Positions 50,235 to 61,586 of a stretch of 64,000 nt of DNA are shown piece by piece. A program made the translations under genes and the position numbers. Each line of letters begins with the position of its first letter. The first letter of the stretch is position 1. The notes under the pieces are model-generated. The model ran no database searches, had not been told where the DNA came from, and saw only the letters and a list, made by a program, of their open reading frames with translations. Source of the stretch: Gigantopelta aegis (Eukaryota > Mollusca > Gastropoda > Neomphalida > Peltospiridae); the NCBI RefSeq assembly GCF_016097555.1, contig NC_054701.1, forward strand, positions 37,329,492-37,393,491. Direction: 5' to 3'.

Positions 50235-51260
50235 GTGGAAATGCTGTCTGCCGAAACGATGGAAAGAGAGACAACTCCTGCCAGCTCCAGTCCCAGTACC
50301 AGCGGTGGTGAGTACGCCAAGCCTCTGTTCCTAAACGCTCCGGGCTTCACCCCACCCCTGTCAGGGGAGATCTGCCGGGCACTAGGCCCCATCGTCCATC
50401 ACCTTCTGGCTGTTGTCCCTAAGGGGCGCAACACCTGGGAGTTGCATGTTGACTCACAGGAGATAAGAGACAGACTAGAACTACAGGGCCTTAGTATAAG
50501 AGACAGGTGTCTAGACATAGGCCCACGCTTCCCAGGAGGCACGTGGGTGCGGATCAGGGGTCTGCCACTCACTGTAGCGAATATCTACGTTGACCAAATT
50601 CTGCAGAGCTACGGCTCCATAGTTGTGAAAACGGACCACGCCACGTGGAGAAATACTCACGTGAAAACCGGCGAACGCAGCCTTAAAATCGAGCTCGTGA
50701 GAGACATACCTAGCCGGCTGAAGACAGCAGCTCACGAGTGGTTCACTGTCAAGTACAGGAATCAGCCGGAGCTCTGTTTTAGTTGTGGCAAACCCGACCA
50801 CCACCAGTGGGACTGCCCTGACAGACAGATATCCTTCTCGGATATTGTAAGAGGAGGGGACCTAGAAAAGGTCGTAGCAGTAGGTGAGTTAAACCCTACC
50901 TCTACCCCAGACGCTGACGAGGAAAGCGCTGATTTAGTCATCAGCACCGACCCCCAGGAAGAAATAGAGAAGGTGGAGAGAGAGATCAAAGAGAGGATAG
51001 AAAGGTTGAGAAAAGAGAAGAAGAAGGAAAAAGCGAGGAAGAGAGAAAGGAAAGGGAAAAGGAAAAGGAAAGAAAGAGAGATCTTTCTTCGTCGGACGGC
51101 ACTACGCCGGAGAAGGCATGTCATATGCTCCCCCAGGCCCAACCCCCTCCAGATCCAAGGGCCAGAAGGCCTCCAAAACTTAGGTTTTGGGAACCCCCCC
51201 CCCCCCCCTTCTGTTTTCAACCACCCCCCGACCCGGACTGGACACGGACACCGAGAATGA
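50235..51260 (+). CDS. LINE ORF1: gag-like RNA-binding protein
   Basis: 341 aa. An N-terminal Ser/Thr-rich part is followed by an RRM-like alpha/beta region (about 55-175; TWELHVDSQEIRDRLELQG, TWVRIRGLPLTV). A zinc knuckle CFSCGKPDHHQWDC has C181, C184, H189, C194 (CX2CX4HX4C). After it comes a highly charged Glu/Lys/Arg coiled-coil-like stretch (about 235-280). The end from about 285 is Pro/Arg-rich and may be in a shifted frame, since a C run lies at 51188-51208. It would bind element RNA in the ribonucleoprotein particle. The first ATG (50235) and a second at 50241 are both possible starts. Confidence 0.7.
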   Translation: MEMLSAETMERETTPASSSPSTSGGEYAKPLFLNAPGFTPPLSGEICRALGPIVHHLLAVVPKGRNTWELHVDSQEIRDRLELQGLSIRDRCLDIGPRFPGGTWVRIRGLPLTVANIYVDQILQSYGSIVVKTDHATWRNTHVKTGERSLKIELVRDIPSRLKTAAHEWFTVKYRNQPELCFSCGKPDHHQWDCPDRQISFSDIVRGGDLEKVVAVGELNPTSTPDADEESADLVISTDPQEEIEKVEREIKERIERLRKEKKKEKARKRERKGKRKRKEREIFLRRTALRRRRHVICSPRPNPLQIQGPEGLQNLGFGNPPPPPSVFNHPPTRTGHGHRE

Positions 51261-51482
51261 CAACGATTTAAACCTAGCTATGGTAAACGGAACGGACCCG
51301 CCCCTGGACTCCCCCACCCCTTTCGCTATGCGACCAGGAAAAAAAGTGTGTTTCTTTGTGATGTGTGTTTTTGTTGTGTTCGCCTCTGTGTTTGTTTTCA
51401 ACCGTGAAATGTTCTGTGTTTTCGTGTATTCGCATGGAGATGTGCTCACCCGTGTTTCTGTGTTATTCGATGGAGTTGTGTC

Positions 51483-51920
51483 GTGTGCACCCGTGTGTGC
51501 CTTGTGTGCGACGGAGTGGACTCAGTCTTGCATGCCTTTTTTCACTGCAAAAAAAACAAACTTTTTATTAAACAAATTGAACCTATCTTTAAAAAACTCT
51601 TAGGCAATAAATTCCGTTTAAACCCATATGCCATGATTTTTGGCATTAAATACAAACTTGGTAATTATGCATCGCAGCTAGGAATTTTTCTCTGGAGCAA
51701 AGCAATAAGGGTAATATGGACAACTAGAAAACTATTAGAGGGAAATAAGCCATGTAATGAAATGGCACTTTTTAAACACTTGGTTTACTCAAGGGTGGAA
51801 ACAGAATATTTTGCCGCCTTAGAGCGGCCAGACAGAAAAGAAAAATTCCTTAAACACTGGTGTATCGAAGAGGTCATTGCCTCGTGCAATGACGCCTTCG
51901 ACATTACTTATAAACTATGA
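51483..51920 (+). pseudogene. LINE ORF2 C-terminal domain
   Basis: Contains CLVCDGVDSVLHAFFHC (C6, C9, H17, C22 of the open stretch), the CCHC motif found after the RT in Tx1/L1-type ORF2 proteins. A basic/aromatic tail (FLWSKAIRVIWTTRKLLEG) ends in DITYKL and a stop at 51920. No endonuclease or RT precedes it, so most of ORF2 is deleted. Confidence 0.55.
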
Positions 51921-52010
51921 GAAATAATGACTAAGTGCACAAAAATGTAGAAAAACAGACTTGGACCCCCCCGGCTTGTAGCTTTGGGGGCCAGGTCCGC
52001 AAACCAGGTT

Positions 52011-52439
52011 AATTTCTTGTAAATAATTATTAAAGCAATACACACTAATTATAGTAAAAGATACAAAAAACACAAGCACGCACTAAATAAACTGTATTTA
52101 TTATAATACAAGCACAAATATATTTATGTACATCCTTATTTTAATATTCAATGAGAACCTGGTTGATTGTAAATAGGTAGGAATTTGAAAAATAAATGGG
52201 GTACCCGGCATGTCCGGTGCTGCCTGAAACTGAAAAAAAAACAAGAAAAAAAAAAAACCCAAAAAAAACACACCTGATTCCTACGCAGTCGGGGAGCAGG
52301 AAGGTCGTGTTTTGTGGCCTCTGATAATCTAGTTTCATCTAAGTTCATCAGTGTGTCTACCAACTCTTTTTTTTTTAATCACCGAGCTAGCTGAAAGTTT
52401 ATTTATTAGCTGTGTTTATGTATTTTTGTTGTCTGAAGG
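52011..52439. other. Between the two LINEs, no gene seen
   Basis: AT-rich, with A runs at 52226-52268 and a T run at 52370. Probably LINE tail and linker. Confidence 0.3.
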
Positions 52440-52694
52440 TTCGTATCCATACCAGTGGTGTTTTTCTTCAACACGTGTAACTTCTTCTTCGTCTTTCCGT
52501 CCGCCATTTTGAATCTCGTTATTTTGTATTTGTAAACCGCTTTTGTCTAAATTTCAATTAGTGTTACTACTCTGTTGTAATAAGGTTGGTATAAGTAGTG
52601 CCAGATACTAATTAACTAGATCTTGATATAGCCCTGTAGTTCACTATAGCTTGCTAATTTAAAACTAATACTTCTCATATCCCACGTGTACACA

Positions 52695-54338
52695 ATGGCT
52701 ATGACTAACGATGTCTACAGGGCCATTATGAACCTGAACAGGTCTATTGGTAGGATTTTAAATACCTCTGCACAAAGCATCCCCGGGGGTGCGGCAAACA
52801 ATCGGTCGTTTGACAGTCTCTGAATCTGAAAACTCTGTGTTCATTGCTGGAGACAGCATTGATTTTTTTGTAACGTCTCGGACTCCCGAATCGGCCCGAC
52901 TCGGCCCGGTCGGCTCCACTAGAGATAATGCACCTCTACGACCATTGGAGGTCGCAGGAAATGTCCGGACCGAGACGGACAGACCGACGGATACTACCGC
53001 TGTTGGTTTTTGGCAAGATGAAATGTGTACATTCACTCCACATAAACAAAGACTCAGTGATTTAGAAATAGTCAAATCAAAAAGAAAACGCAAACTAGCG
53101 AATTCACCAGGGAATAGTTCGGGGGAGTCTTTGTCAAGTAAAGACTTTGTTAAAAACCCCAGCCCTGCACCCCCAAACCATTCTGGCCCTAAACCCAAAC
53201 GTCAGGTGCGACTGAAATCGACTACCGATATTAGGCGAACAGCTGACAACTCCGGTACCTCTGATATGGAACATGAAGATTTCCCCCCGCTGGGAACTGG
53301 TGGTGCACAATCTCAGGGTCAGAACCAGGAGAGGGATGACCCATTTTACAAACAGGTTAACCCATCTAGGGAGAGGGGAAATATTCCCAGTGCTCAGTCA
53401 ACCATCTCATCCTCTACAAATGTCCCATTCCAATCAGTTCATAAGAATAGAAATGGGGGTGTGCTGAGTCTGGGGAAGTAACCCCCCCCCCCCCCTCAGA
53501 AGAATTATTAGAACTAACCTGATGGGGCACTTGGGGTCCGACCTCATAGGTAAGTTAAGGAGGGAAAACCGGGACCTATCTATAGCCAACGCTACTGTTT
53601 GGAAAAATGGCTTTTTAGATCTCCTCTTGGCCCAGCCCACACTAATTGACATTCTCTTGCTTGATGGAGTGGGACACACAATGTTACACTTTCATAAAAA
53701 GCCCGTTAAGTGTGCAAAATGTCAGCGGTGGGGTCACAATGTAAACAGGTGCAGGTCCACCAGGAGGGACCCCACTTACTTGCTTTAGGTGTGGGGAGAG
53801 CCACCCGAAGAGATCGCCAGATAATCCATGCACACGGCCTTTGTCCTGTGCCAACTGTAAGCAGTCTCACTGCACCCATGACAAAAGGTGCAATGCTTAC
53901 TTAAAGGCGGTTGACTTCTTAGAGAGTAGGTCATCTTCCAGAGGGGCTGCACCTGCGCCTACCCACTCCTCTGGCAGGGGCTTCACTAGCTATAAGGGAA
54001 TAAACAGAGGTTCATTTGCCAATATAGCCTCACAAAACAACGCAAGTTGTAATAGAGCTGTCAATCCCAACTACCAAATAACAGCGTTGGATTTGACAAG
54101 ACTAATTACAGGACTCATCCTAAATCAGGCTATCTCCAAACCCACAAATCAAAAATATTCTTTGGCTTCTATTAGGGAAGCTTCCGAGTTGGACTGCGGG
54201 GCACTGAACAATCATTTAGGCTTTAACAACATTAGTGACTCTACCAACAACAGAAACATCTCGTACTATAGAGAAAAATGTTTAATTTTACTGGATGACT
54301 CTGTTGCTGATACTCGTACAAATACTAGTATTGACTGA
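52695..54338 (+). pseudogene. LINE ORF1: gag-like protein with three zinc knuckles (several frameshifts)
   Basis: ATG at 52695 (MAMTNDVYRAIMNLNRSIGR). The frame shifts after 42 codons to 52789-53481, which has the EHEDFPPLG motif common before LINE gag domains. It shifts again near a C run at 53482 to 53522-53788, and once more to 53841-54338. Knuckles: CAKCQRWGHNVNRC (about 53712-53753), CFRCGESHPKRS (about 53785) and CANCKQSHCTHDKRC (about 53847). At least three frameshifts make it inactive. The order, DFPPL then gag then three CCHC, is typical of I/Jockey-superfamily ORF1. Confidence 0.7.
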
Positions 54339-54385
54339 ATAACATAGGCATTTTAAATTTAATTAGTATTGCTTCATATTCTATT

Positions 54386-54433
54386 ATGGGAGATAGGCCT
54401 AACAATAAAAATTGTAAACATAGTATAAAAACA

Positions 54434-54470
<37 letters not shown>

Positions 54471-55489
54471 TAAATAATGTTAAAATTAAAAATGACCTTA
54501 CTGTACTACAATGGAATGCCAAGGGCCTGCGCTCCATGGGTCATGGATCTGAACTTATTAATTTCATTAACCATCCTAATAATAACTTTGATATTATTTG
54601 TGTACAAGAGACCTGGATTCGAAATTATACTGTTAAACAAAAAAAGGAAACACTATATACCGAATTCAAAATACCAGGTTATACAGGCCTCTTCTTTAAC
54701 AATGATTATACATCTAGAGGAGGCATTGCCACCTATGTCAAGAATGGCATTCCTCATTCACTTATTCCAAACATTAATGCTCACAATAATATAGAATCAC
54801 TAGGAGTATCAATACATGGCCACACAGAAAATATTAATGTTTTTAATTTTTACATACATCCGGGTGCCACAACTAGACAAATTACAGTAGAAAATTATTT
54901 AAAAATAATTGGTAAATTTAATGATAATTTAATTATCACGGGAGATTTTAACAGTAAAAATATACTTTGGGGATCTCATTTTACAAATACACAAGGGACA
55001 GTAATAGAATCATTGATGAATAAACTAAATTTAGCATGTCTCAACGATGGTACTGAGACCTATCATTCTGAAATAAATCATGCATGGACATGTCTTGACA
55101 TTACCCTGGTATCACAAGCCATGGCGGCTAAATGTATGTGGAATGTCCTTAACGACTTGGGTAGCGATCACATGCCTATCATTACTAATTATAATACTTC
55201 TGATAATTGGCAAGAACATATTAATTATAAAAATAAATGGAATTTCAATAAAGCCAATTGGCACAAGTTTAGAGACTTGTGTGATAAATTAGACCATGGG
55301 CAGATTAGAAATAAAAATATTAATAAGTTTAGTGATAATTTAATTAATGCCGTTATTAAAATTGCAAATTCAACAGTCCCCATTTCAAATAATAAAGTAA
55401 AATCTAATTCTGTACCTTGGTGGACAGATGAACTTACTAATGTAAAAATACAGAGAAATAAATTAAGAAATAAAGTCACAAAAAGATAA
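54386..55489 (+). CDS. LINE ORF2 N-terminus: APE endonuclease
   Basis: 367 aa open frame. An Asn run (about 17-28, from an AAT microsatellite at 54433-54472) precedes the apurinic-type endonuclease: VLQWNAKGLRS (N44), CVQETWI (E75), TGDFNSKNILWGS and GSDHMPIITNY carry the usual catalytic and metal-binding positions. It nicks target DNA for reverse-transcription priming. The frame ends at 55489. Coding-like sequence continues in another frame toward RT. The domain itself looks intact. Confidence 0.8.
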
Positions 55490-56127
55490 AAACTGTGAAA
55501 ATGTTAAACAATTTAAAGAAACTAAATATAAATTATCTTCAGAAATATTAAAAGCTAAAAAAGCCTCATGGGAGCAATTTTGTTTTTCAATTGACCGTAA
55601 ATGTTCTATTAAAGACGCGTGGTCAAAAATTAAAAGAATCCAGGGGAAACCAAATACACACAATAATATTTTAAGAAATAGTAAGATTTATTTAACTAAT
55701 CAACAAAAGGTTAATGTGTTGGGACAAACATTTAGAAATAACTCAGCAACTACTAATTACTCTAACGTTTTTCAAACTGAAAAATTAAAAACAGAAAATG
55801 AAGATAAAATTCCCCTGGATTCTAAATGCCCAAAGGGTGACACACTCTATAATCTACCATTTAAACTCCAGGAATTGCTCAATGCTTTTTCTAATCGTAA
55901 AGGGACTGCCCCGGGTCCAGATAATTTTAGTTATTTGTTTTTTTAAAATATGCCAATAGCTATCCTTGAGCTATTTCTGGAGTTATTTAATTTAATTTGG
56001 AAATAAGGTTACATCCCCCTTGCTTGGAAACATGCTGAAGTTTTCAGCCTTCCAAAAAAGGGGAAGGACCTTTCCAATCCTACTAATTATAGACCTATAT
56101 CCCTAACTTCCAGTGTGTGCAAGACCA
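55490..56127 (+). pseudogene. LINE ORF2 linker and start of RT
   Basis: Contains KGTAPGPDN (about 55900) and NYRPISLTS (about 56090), the first RT motifs, in broken frames. It then stops at the junction with non-LINE sequence. Confidence 0.65.
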
Positions 56128-57085
56128 TGGAACCGTTCTGTTCGCGTGTCGGTTACGCAAAATTAAATTTACGCGAACCGCAAATCGGTTACATCGTAAC
56201 CTGTAGACAATCAGAAATTAAAACTTTCAGACTTCACGATTACAGTAAGTTTATTCATGCAGACATACTACTAGTATTCCGACAAATGTTTTCGACTGAT
56301 TTTTAGATACTTGATGCGCGGCAAACCAGTAGACAACGGTATATTGCAACGGTTGTAACTTGCGACCAAAGACTCAGTATAGAGTCGAGCCAAACGTTTT
56401 AAAGAAATGTGCACGGACCGCTAAGACGCCTAAATTATCTGCTGCTATTCTATCTCTAAAGGAATATATGTAGACATAATATTGGATTGCCTATAATTTT
56501 ACAAAGGTTGAAAACGGTTTTAACGTAAACAAAAATGCAAAAATGTCACAACTACTAACATCGCATAATGAGCTTTAAATAACAAACATTTGGAACGTCA
56601 CTGTAGTATAGAAGTACCAGTGATAAAGTGAAAGTAGCATCGCCACCGCAAAATATCGGTGTCAAATTGTGATCTTTCTTTTTATGTTATTATAAGATTT
56701 ATTTTTATTAATCTAATCATGCACCAATGAGTAGCCTGTTTTATCGTTCTGAGGAACTGGACATTTGTTGTTTGGGTTTTTGGTGGGCTTTTTTTAATTG
56801 CTGTATACTAAATTTTACCTATCAGTGACAAATGGTAGCCTTTATTTGTTATTTATGAAAGAAAATTATTAGTTTAATCATGCACCATGGAATGGGCATT
56901 GTCCCTCCAAATGTATCTATTTTGTTTCAGTACTAGGTTGATATTTAGTCCTTTTACAATAGTATTAACTTCCACAAGCTGCACAGAGGTTCTAGAATAC
57001 GGTGGCCCGATCCCCGAGGACAGTGGTTTTTAGATTCGGGCAACTAAAAATTACTTTTTGCGATCTCGATGGCAAATGGTGAATG

Positions 57086-57131
<46 letters not shown>

Positions 57132-57416
57132 TACTGATAATAAATCTACAACGCTACGATCGTACGAAAACAAAAGAAACATCTACAAGTCACTTCTTTC
57201 TATTTGCAAGCATTGAAGAAACTGTTTTATAAAACATTTTTTTTTTTTTATTTTGTTTGAGCTAAAAATTATGTATTTAAAATATAATTTCAACGTAACT
57301 TTGAGGTAACCGATCAGGTAATCCACAGGTTACGCAAATATAATTCACGTAACCGAACAATTGGTTACCTAGGTAAAAACCACGTGAACCGACTCCCGGT
57401 TACCTCAGATTTCGAA
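56128..57416 (+). mobile_element. GGTTAC-motif element, separate diverged copy
   Basis: Matches 10475-11524 at both ends but is more diverged. The middle (about 56660-57070) differs and contains an AAT microsatellite at 57087-57130. It lies between a truncated LINE and LTR-C, outside any SINE, so the element has moved independently of the duplicated units. Confidence 0.6.
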
Positions 57417-57438
57417 ATATTGTCCCCTGAAGTTTGAC

Positions 57439-60400
57439 ATGGAGCTCGACACAGGATCTGCTGTTTCAGTGGTCGCAGAGAAAACTTTCCAAAAATATTT
57501 TCCAAATAAAGTGACAGACTTGAAACCCACAGATGTTAGTTTGAAAACTTACTCAGGTGAAAAACTGAAACCAGTTGGCGTTGTAAGTATGAAAGTTGAG
57601 CACAATAAACAGTGTAAGCAGTTGAAGATGTATGTCGTTCCAAAGGGAGACATAAGTTTATTAGGGCGAGATTGGTTAAAGGAAATAAACTTGGACTGGC
57701 ATTTAATTAAAATGCTACAAGTCTCGAAATCATCGAATGGTGGAAACACGATGGCAAAAGTAGACCGACTTGTTGAGAAATACAAGTCTGTATTTCAGAG
57801 TGACAGAGGTACTCTAAAAGACATTAAAGCAACACTGAACTTGAAAGCGGACGTGCAACCCAAGTTCATGCAAGCAAGATCCGTTCCATATTCCATCAAG
57901 CCAAAGGTGGAGGCAGAGATTGAAAAGTTAATAAGTGATGGAATACTTATTAAAGTCAATTACAGCGAATGGACCACACCAGTTGTGCCTGTTATTAAAC
58001 CGGATGGATCTGTAAGATTGTGTGGTGATTTCAGTCACAGTAAACCCAGTTCTAGAAGTTGATCAGTACCCTTTCCCACGCATTGAGGACATATTTGCAT
58101 CACTAGCTGGTGGTCAGCGTTTTTCAAAGATAGATCTGCGTCAGGCTTATCTACAGATGGAAGTTGATGAAAAGTCACGTGACTTGTTAACAGTTAACAC
58201 TGAAAGGGGGCTGTACCGTTTCAACCGTTTAGTATACGGGATTGCATCAGCACCAGCAATCTGGCAACGCGCTATGGATATAGTATTCCAAGGCTTGTCA
58301 GACGTAAAATGTATCATTGATGACATGATCATTACTGGTCGTTCAGATGAGGAACACCTGCAGAACCTGGAAAACGTCTTACAGCGTCTAGAAAAATACA
58401 ACTTGAGGATCAAGCTTGAAAAATGTGAATTTTTCAAAGACAGAATCTCATTCTGTGGTCATGAAATTGACATGCAAGGATTGCATAAGACACACAATAA
58501 AATTGAAGCAGTTGTAAAAGCTCCTAAACCAGAAAATGTGTCACAGCTGAGAACATTCTTAGGACTAGTGAATTACTACAACAGGTTTTTGAAGGATGTT
58601 TCAACAGTGCTTCACCCACTGTATGAACTTCTGCGACGAGATAAACCCTGGGTATGGAGTAATCAGTGTGAAGAGGCATTCTGTGCTGTTAAAGCCTTAA
58701 TAACATCACCAGAAGTGCTGACACATTACAATCCGAACTTACCTATCCGTCTTGCGTGTGATGCGTCACCAGTGGGATTGGGAGCAGTTTTATCTCACGT
58801 GATGGATGACGGAGTGGAGAGACCAATCGCCTATGCATCTCGTTCGTTAACCAAAGCAGAAAGAAATTACTCCCAGATTGACAAGGAGGCTCTCGCACTC
58901 ATCTGGGGAGTTAAGAGATTCCATACTTACCTGTTTGGTAGAGAATTCACCCTGCTGACAGATCATCAGCCACTAGTATCAATATTTCACCCTAGAAAGG
59001 GAATTCCAATGACTACAGCAGCACAGTTGCAGAGGTATGCGTTATTTCTGGCTGGTCACAATTATCGGATTGAATACAAGAATACCAAAATGCATGGAAA
59101 TGCAGATTGTCTTTCACGTCTACCAGTTGATAGTGGTGACAAAGAAACTGTCGACGAGAACACTGATCCTGTGGAGGTGCTACACATTGCACAGTTTGAC
59201 ACACTACCAGTAAGGCATGCTAATATTCAGCGTGAAACGAGAAATGATCCAGGATTATCAAAAGTTCACGAGATGGTAATGACTGGATGGCCAGTGAAAT
59301 CGCCAGATGTGGATTTTGATCCATTCTTCCATCGGAGAAATAAACTGACAGTACATCAAGGATGTTTGCTGTGGGAAATGAGAGTTATCATACCCCATTC
59401 ATCTCGCAGGAAGATATTGGAAGAACTTCATGAAGGACACATCGGAGTTGTCAAAATAAAGGCGTTGGCGTGTAGCCATGTTTGGTGGCCTGGTATTGAT
59501 AAAGACGTCGAAATTTTGGCAAAAGGTTGTGTGGGTTGCCAAGAAGTGAAAACAGCACCCCACAAGGCACCGATTTATCCTTGGCCTACAAAACCATGGG
59601 AGAGAATCCATGTTGACTTTGCTAGTCCTTTCTTAGGAACAATGTTTTTAATAATGGTGGATGCGTATTCAAAGTGGCCAGAGGTAGTTCAGATGAACAA
59701 AACGACATCTGGAAGAACAGTGGAAGTCCTACGCACGATATTTGCTCGAAATGGACTGCCTATCCAGTTGGTGAGTGATAATGGCCCACAGTTCACTTCT
59801 GAAGAGTTTGCAACGTTCATGAAGGCGAATGGTGTCAAACATGTTACATCAGCACCATATCACCCAAGTACCAATGGCCTTGTCGAACGATTCGTTCAGT
59901 CATTCAAGATGGCAATGCGGTCCAGTAAACAAGATGGTGGATCTGTGCAGAAGAAATTATCCAAATTTCTTTTGGCATACAGAAATGCATCACAAGCGAC
60001 GACTGGTGAACCACCCACAAAACTATTCATGGGTCGGACTCTCATGCCTCGACTAGAATTGATTCGTCCAGATTTACGACAACATGTGAGAAACAAGCAA
60101 CTGTCGATGCAGGAGAATAGGGCTGCACATCATCGAATATTTGAAACTGGTCAAAGTGTAATCATGAGAGATTATCGTGGACAAAACAAGTGGGTTCCAG
60201 GGATAATCCGTACACGGACTGGTCCCGTTTCATACCGTGTAGAAGTGGCACCAGGAATACAGTGGAGGCGGCATGTAGACCATATTCGTGATTCTCGTAT
60301 CTCACAAAAACCAGCAGTCTGGATACCATCATGGACTACGTCAGTGATGAATTCACCGGAGATTACTACAGACAAGCCAGACTCAATGAGTGTACCTACA

Positions 60401-60538
60401 CCTAACAGTGGTTCGGGTAAAAGTGTGAGGGAACCTGCACCTGCTCCAGAAAAGTGTTCTACACAAGGTGAAACCCGTCGTTATCCAAGACGAGATGTCC
60501 ACCCACCACGTAGATTTCAAGATTATGTGTGTTTATAG
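57439..60538 (+). pseudogene. LTR-C pol region
   Basis: Protease LDTGSAVSVV, RT (FSKIDLRQAYLQM; CIIDDMIITG), RNase H (LACDASPVGLGAVLSHV; LLTDHQPL), integrase HHCC domain (HEGHIGVVKIKA...CVGCQ) and core (HVDFASPF; LVSDNGPQFTSEEF; YHPSTNGLVERF), then a Pro-rich tail. Order is PR-RT-RH-IN, as in Ty3/gypsy. Treated as a fossil. Confidence 0.85.
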
Positions 60539-60813
60539 CAATCATGTTGTGTTGGGGCACAATAATCCCCGCATGATTGCTGGAGCCACGTTGGTTCCAA
60601 GATAGTTTGTGTTAGTTAATAAATGTTCAATTGGTATTGCACAAGATAGTGCAGTTGTATTAGTTTTAACATGTAGAGAATGTTAAAAGTGTTTATTTTA
60701 CGTAATTCAGTTTAACATGTTAACATAGTGCGAAAAAAAAAGAAAAAAAAGTTCCAGTAAATAACATTGAAACTGCAGGACCAAATGGCCTACAACAACT
60801 AAAGGTGGAGGGA

Positions 60814-60981
60814 TGTTGTGTATTTGACTTGTTTAGAACAATGACGGTATTTAAGGAGACCGGAATAATATTGTTTACTTTTGTAGCATGCGCAGGGCAG
60901 TCAATAAAATGTGTTCAAGGCGGCCATGTTGAAGTATTTGGTATTGTAGTTTTGTTACTATGTTAGTGGCAAAACATAACA
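60814..60981 (+). repeat. LTR-C 3' LTR
   Basis: 168 bp, with AATAAA (60904) as a polyadenylation signal. Confidence 0.75.
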
Positions 60982-61088
60982 ACTGGGTGTGGGAGAGACG
61001 TGCCTGAACCTTAATTGGATAGAGGCACGTTAACAGAGTTTACGCTACGCTACGTTTAGTTTGGAGTTGGCAGAGGATGAGTACTCTT
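60982..61088 (+). repeat. tRNA-SINE tail remnant with alternative hairpin stem
   Basis: GAACCTTAATTGGATA, the tail loop of the tRNA-SINE, is enclosed by ACGTGCCT (60998-61005) and AGGCACGT (61023-61030). The stem sequence differs from that of 12787-12819 but pairs perfectly. Confidence 0.55.
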
Positions 61089-61437
61089 CACTCATTGCTC
61101 CCCCCCCCCCCCCCCCCCCTCCCAAATCTCTTCGGAGTTGGGTTAGTGGGTTTAATAATTTGGGTTTATTTTTTTTTAGTTATGGTATAGAAAAACCGCT
61201 CTTTAATTTTTGTTTTAATGTAGTTTTAAAAGGGCCCTGAAAGTTAAAACACATGTTTATTTTTTTTATATAAAAGAATGATTTATGATTTTATTTTGTA
61301 AATAAATGATTGATTGAGTTGAGACCATCTCGTTTAGTTGTTTTATTCTTAGTTGGCTATAAATAAAGATACGAACTTGGGTTGATCTAACAAGATGGTG
61401 CAAGATATTAAATTGAATAACTACACCTCCTGTTACA
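61089..61437 (+). mobile_element. LTR-A, right part of a split LTR
   Basis: CACTCATTGCTCC plus a C run through TGTTACA matches 20572-20912. It is followed by CTTTCACCTC as in unit 2. Confidence 0.7.
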
Positions 61438-61490
61438 CTTTCACCTCTCCTGGGCATGTTCCAACTGTTCTGTCCTGGACAGCAAAAGGA

Positions 61491-61586
61491 ATGAATTTGG
61501 AACAGGAAGTTACTTTACCAACATCATTGAACATGGGTGCTTCTGTTGAGGAAGTGGCTACTGCAGCAATCATGATACTTGAATAA
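61491..61586 (+). CDS. Short conserved ORF, unit 4 copy
   Basis: 31 codons, MNLEQEVTLP to MILE. Conserved with units 1 and 2. Unknown function. Confidence 0.35.
   Translation: MNLEQEVTLPTSLNMGASVEEVATAAIMILE

Larger units (their letters stand above)
50058..52010 (+). mobile_element. Tx1/L1-like LINE, internally deleted
   Basis: Consists of a 5' leader with a U2 snRNA-like segment, an ORF1 with a CCHC knuckle, and only the C-terminal end of ORF2. Endonuclease and RT are missing between about 51260 and 51480. The 3' UTR includes GGCTTGTAGCTTTGGGGGCC near 51980. The clade is inferred from ORF1 type and the C-terminal CCHC of ORF2. Confidence 0.6.
52440..56127 (+). mobile_element. Second LINE (I/Jockey-Nimb-like), 3' truncated
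   Basis: 5' UTR-like start with CCGCCATTTTGAATCTCG (52502), gag-like ORF1, APE endonuclease and the first RT motifs. Sequence stops inside RT at about 56127, where the GGTTAC element begins. Loss of the 3' end is unusual for LINEs, which are normally 5'-truncated, so a later deletion or rearrangement is likely. Confidence 0.75.
57420..60981 (+). mobile_element. LTR-C: 5'-truncated Ty3/gypsy fossil
   Basis: Starts within the protease region. The 5' LTR and gag are absent from the window. It continues through pol to a purine tract (AAAGGTGGAGGGA, 60801-60813) and a 168-bp 3' LTR (60814-60981, TGTTGTG...CATAACA). Long pol frames remain, with about one break. K02A2.6-like Ty3 type. Moderately young by its openness, but the LTR pair is not available for dating. 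Confidence 0.85.
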
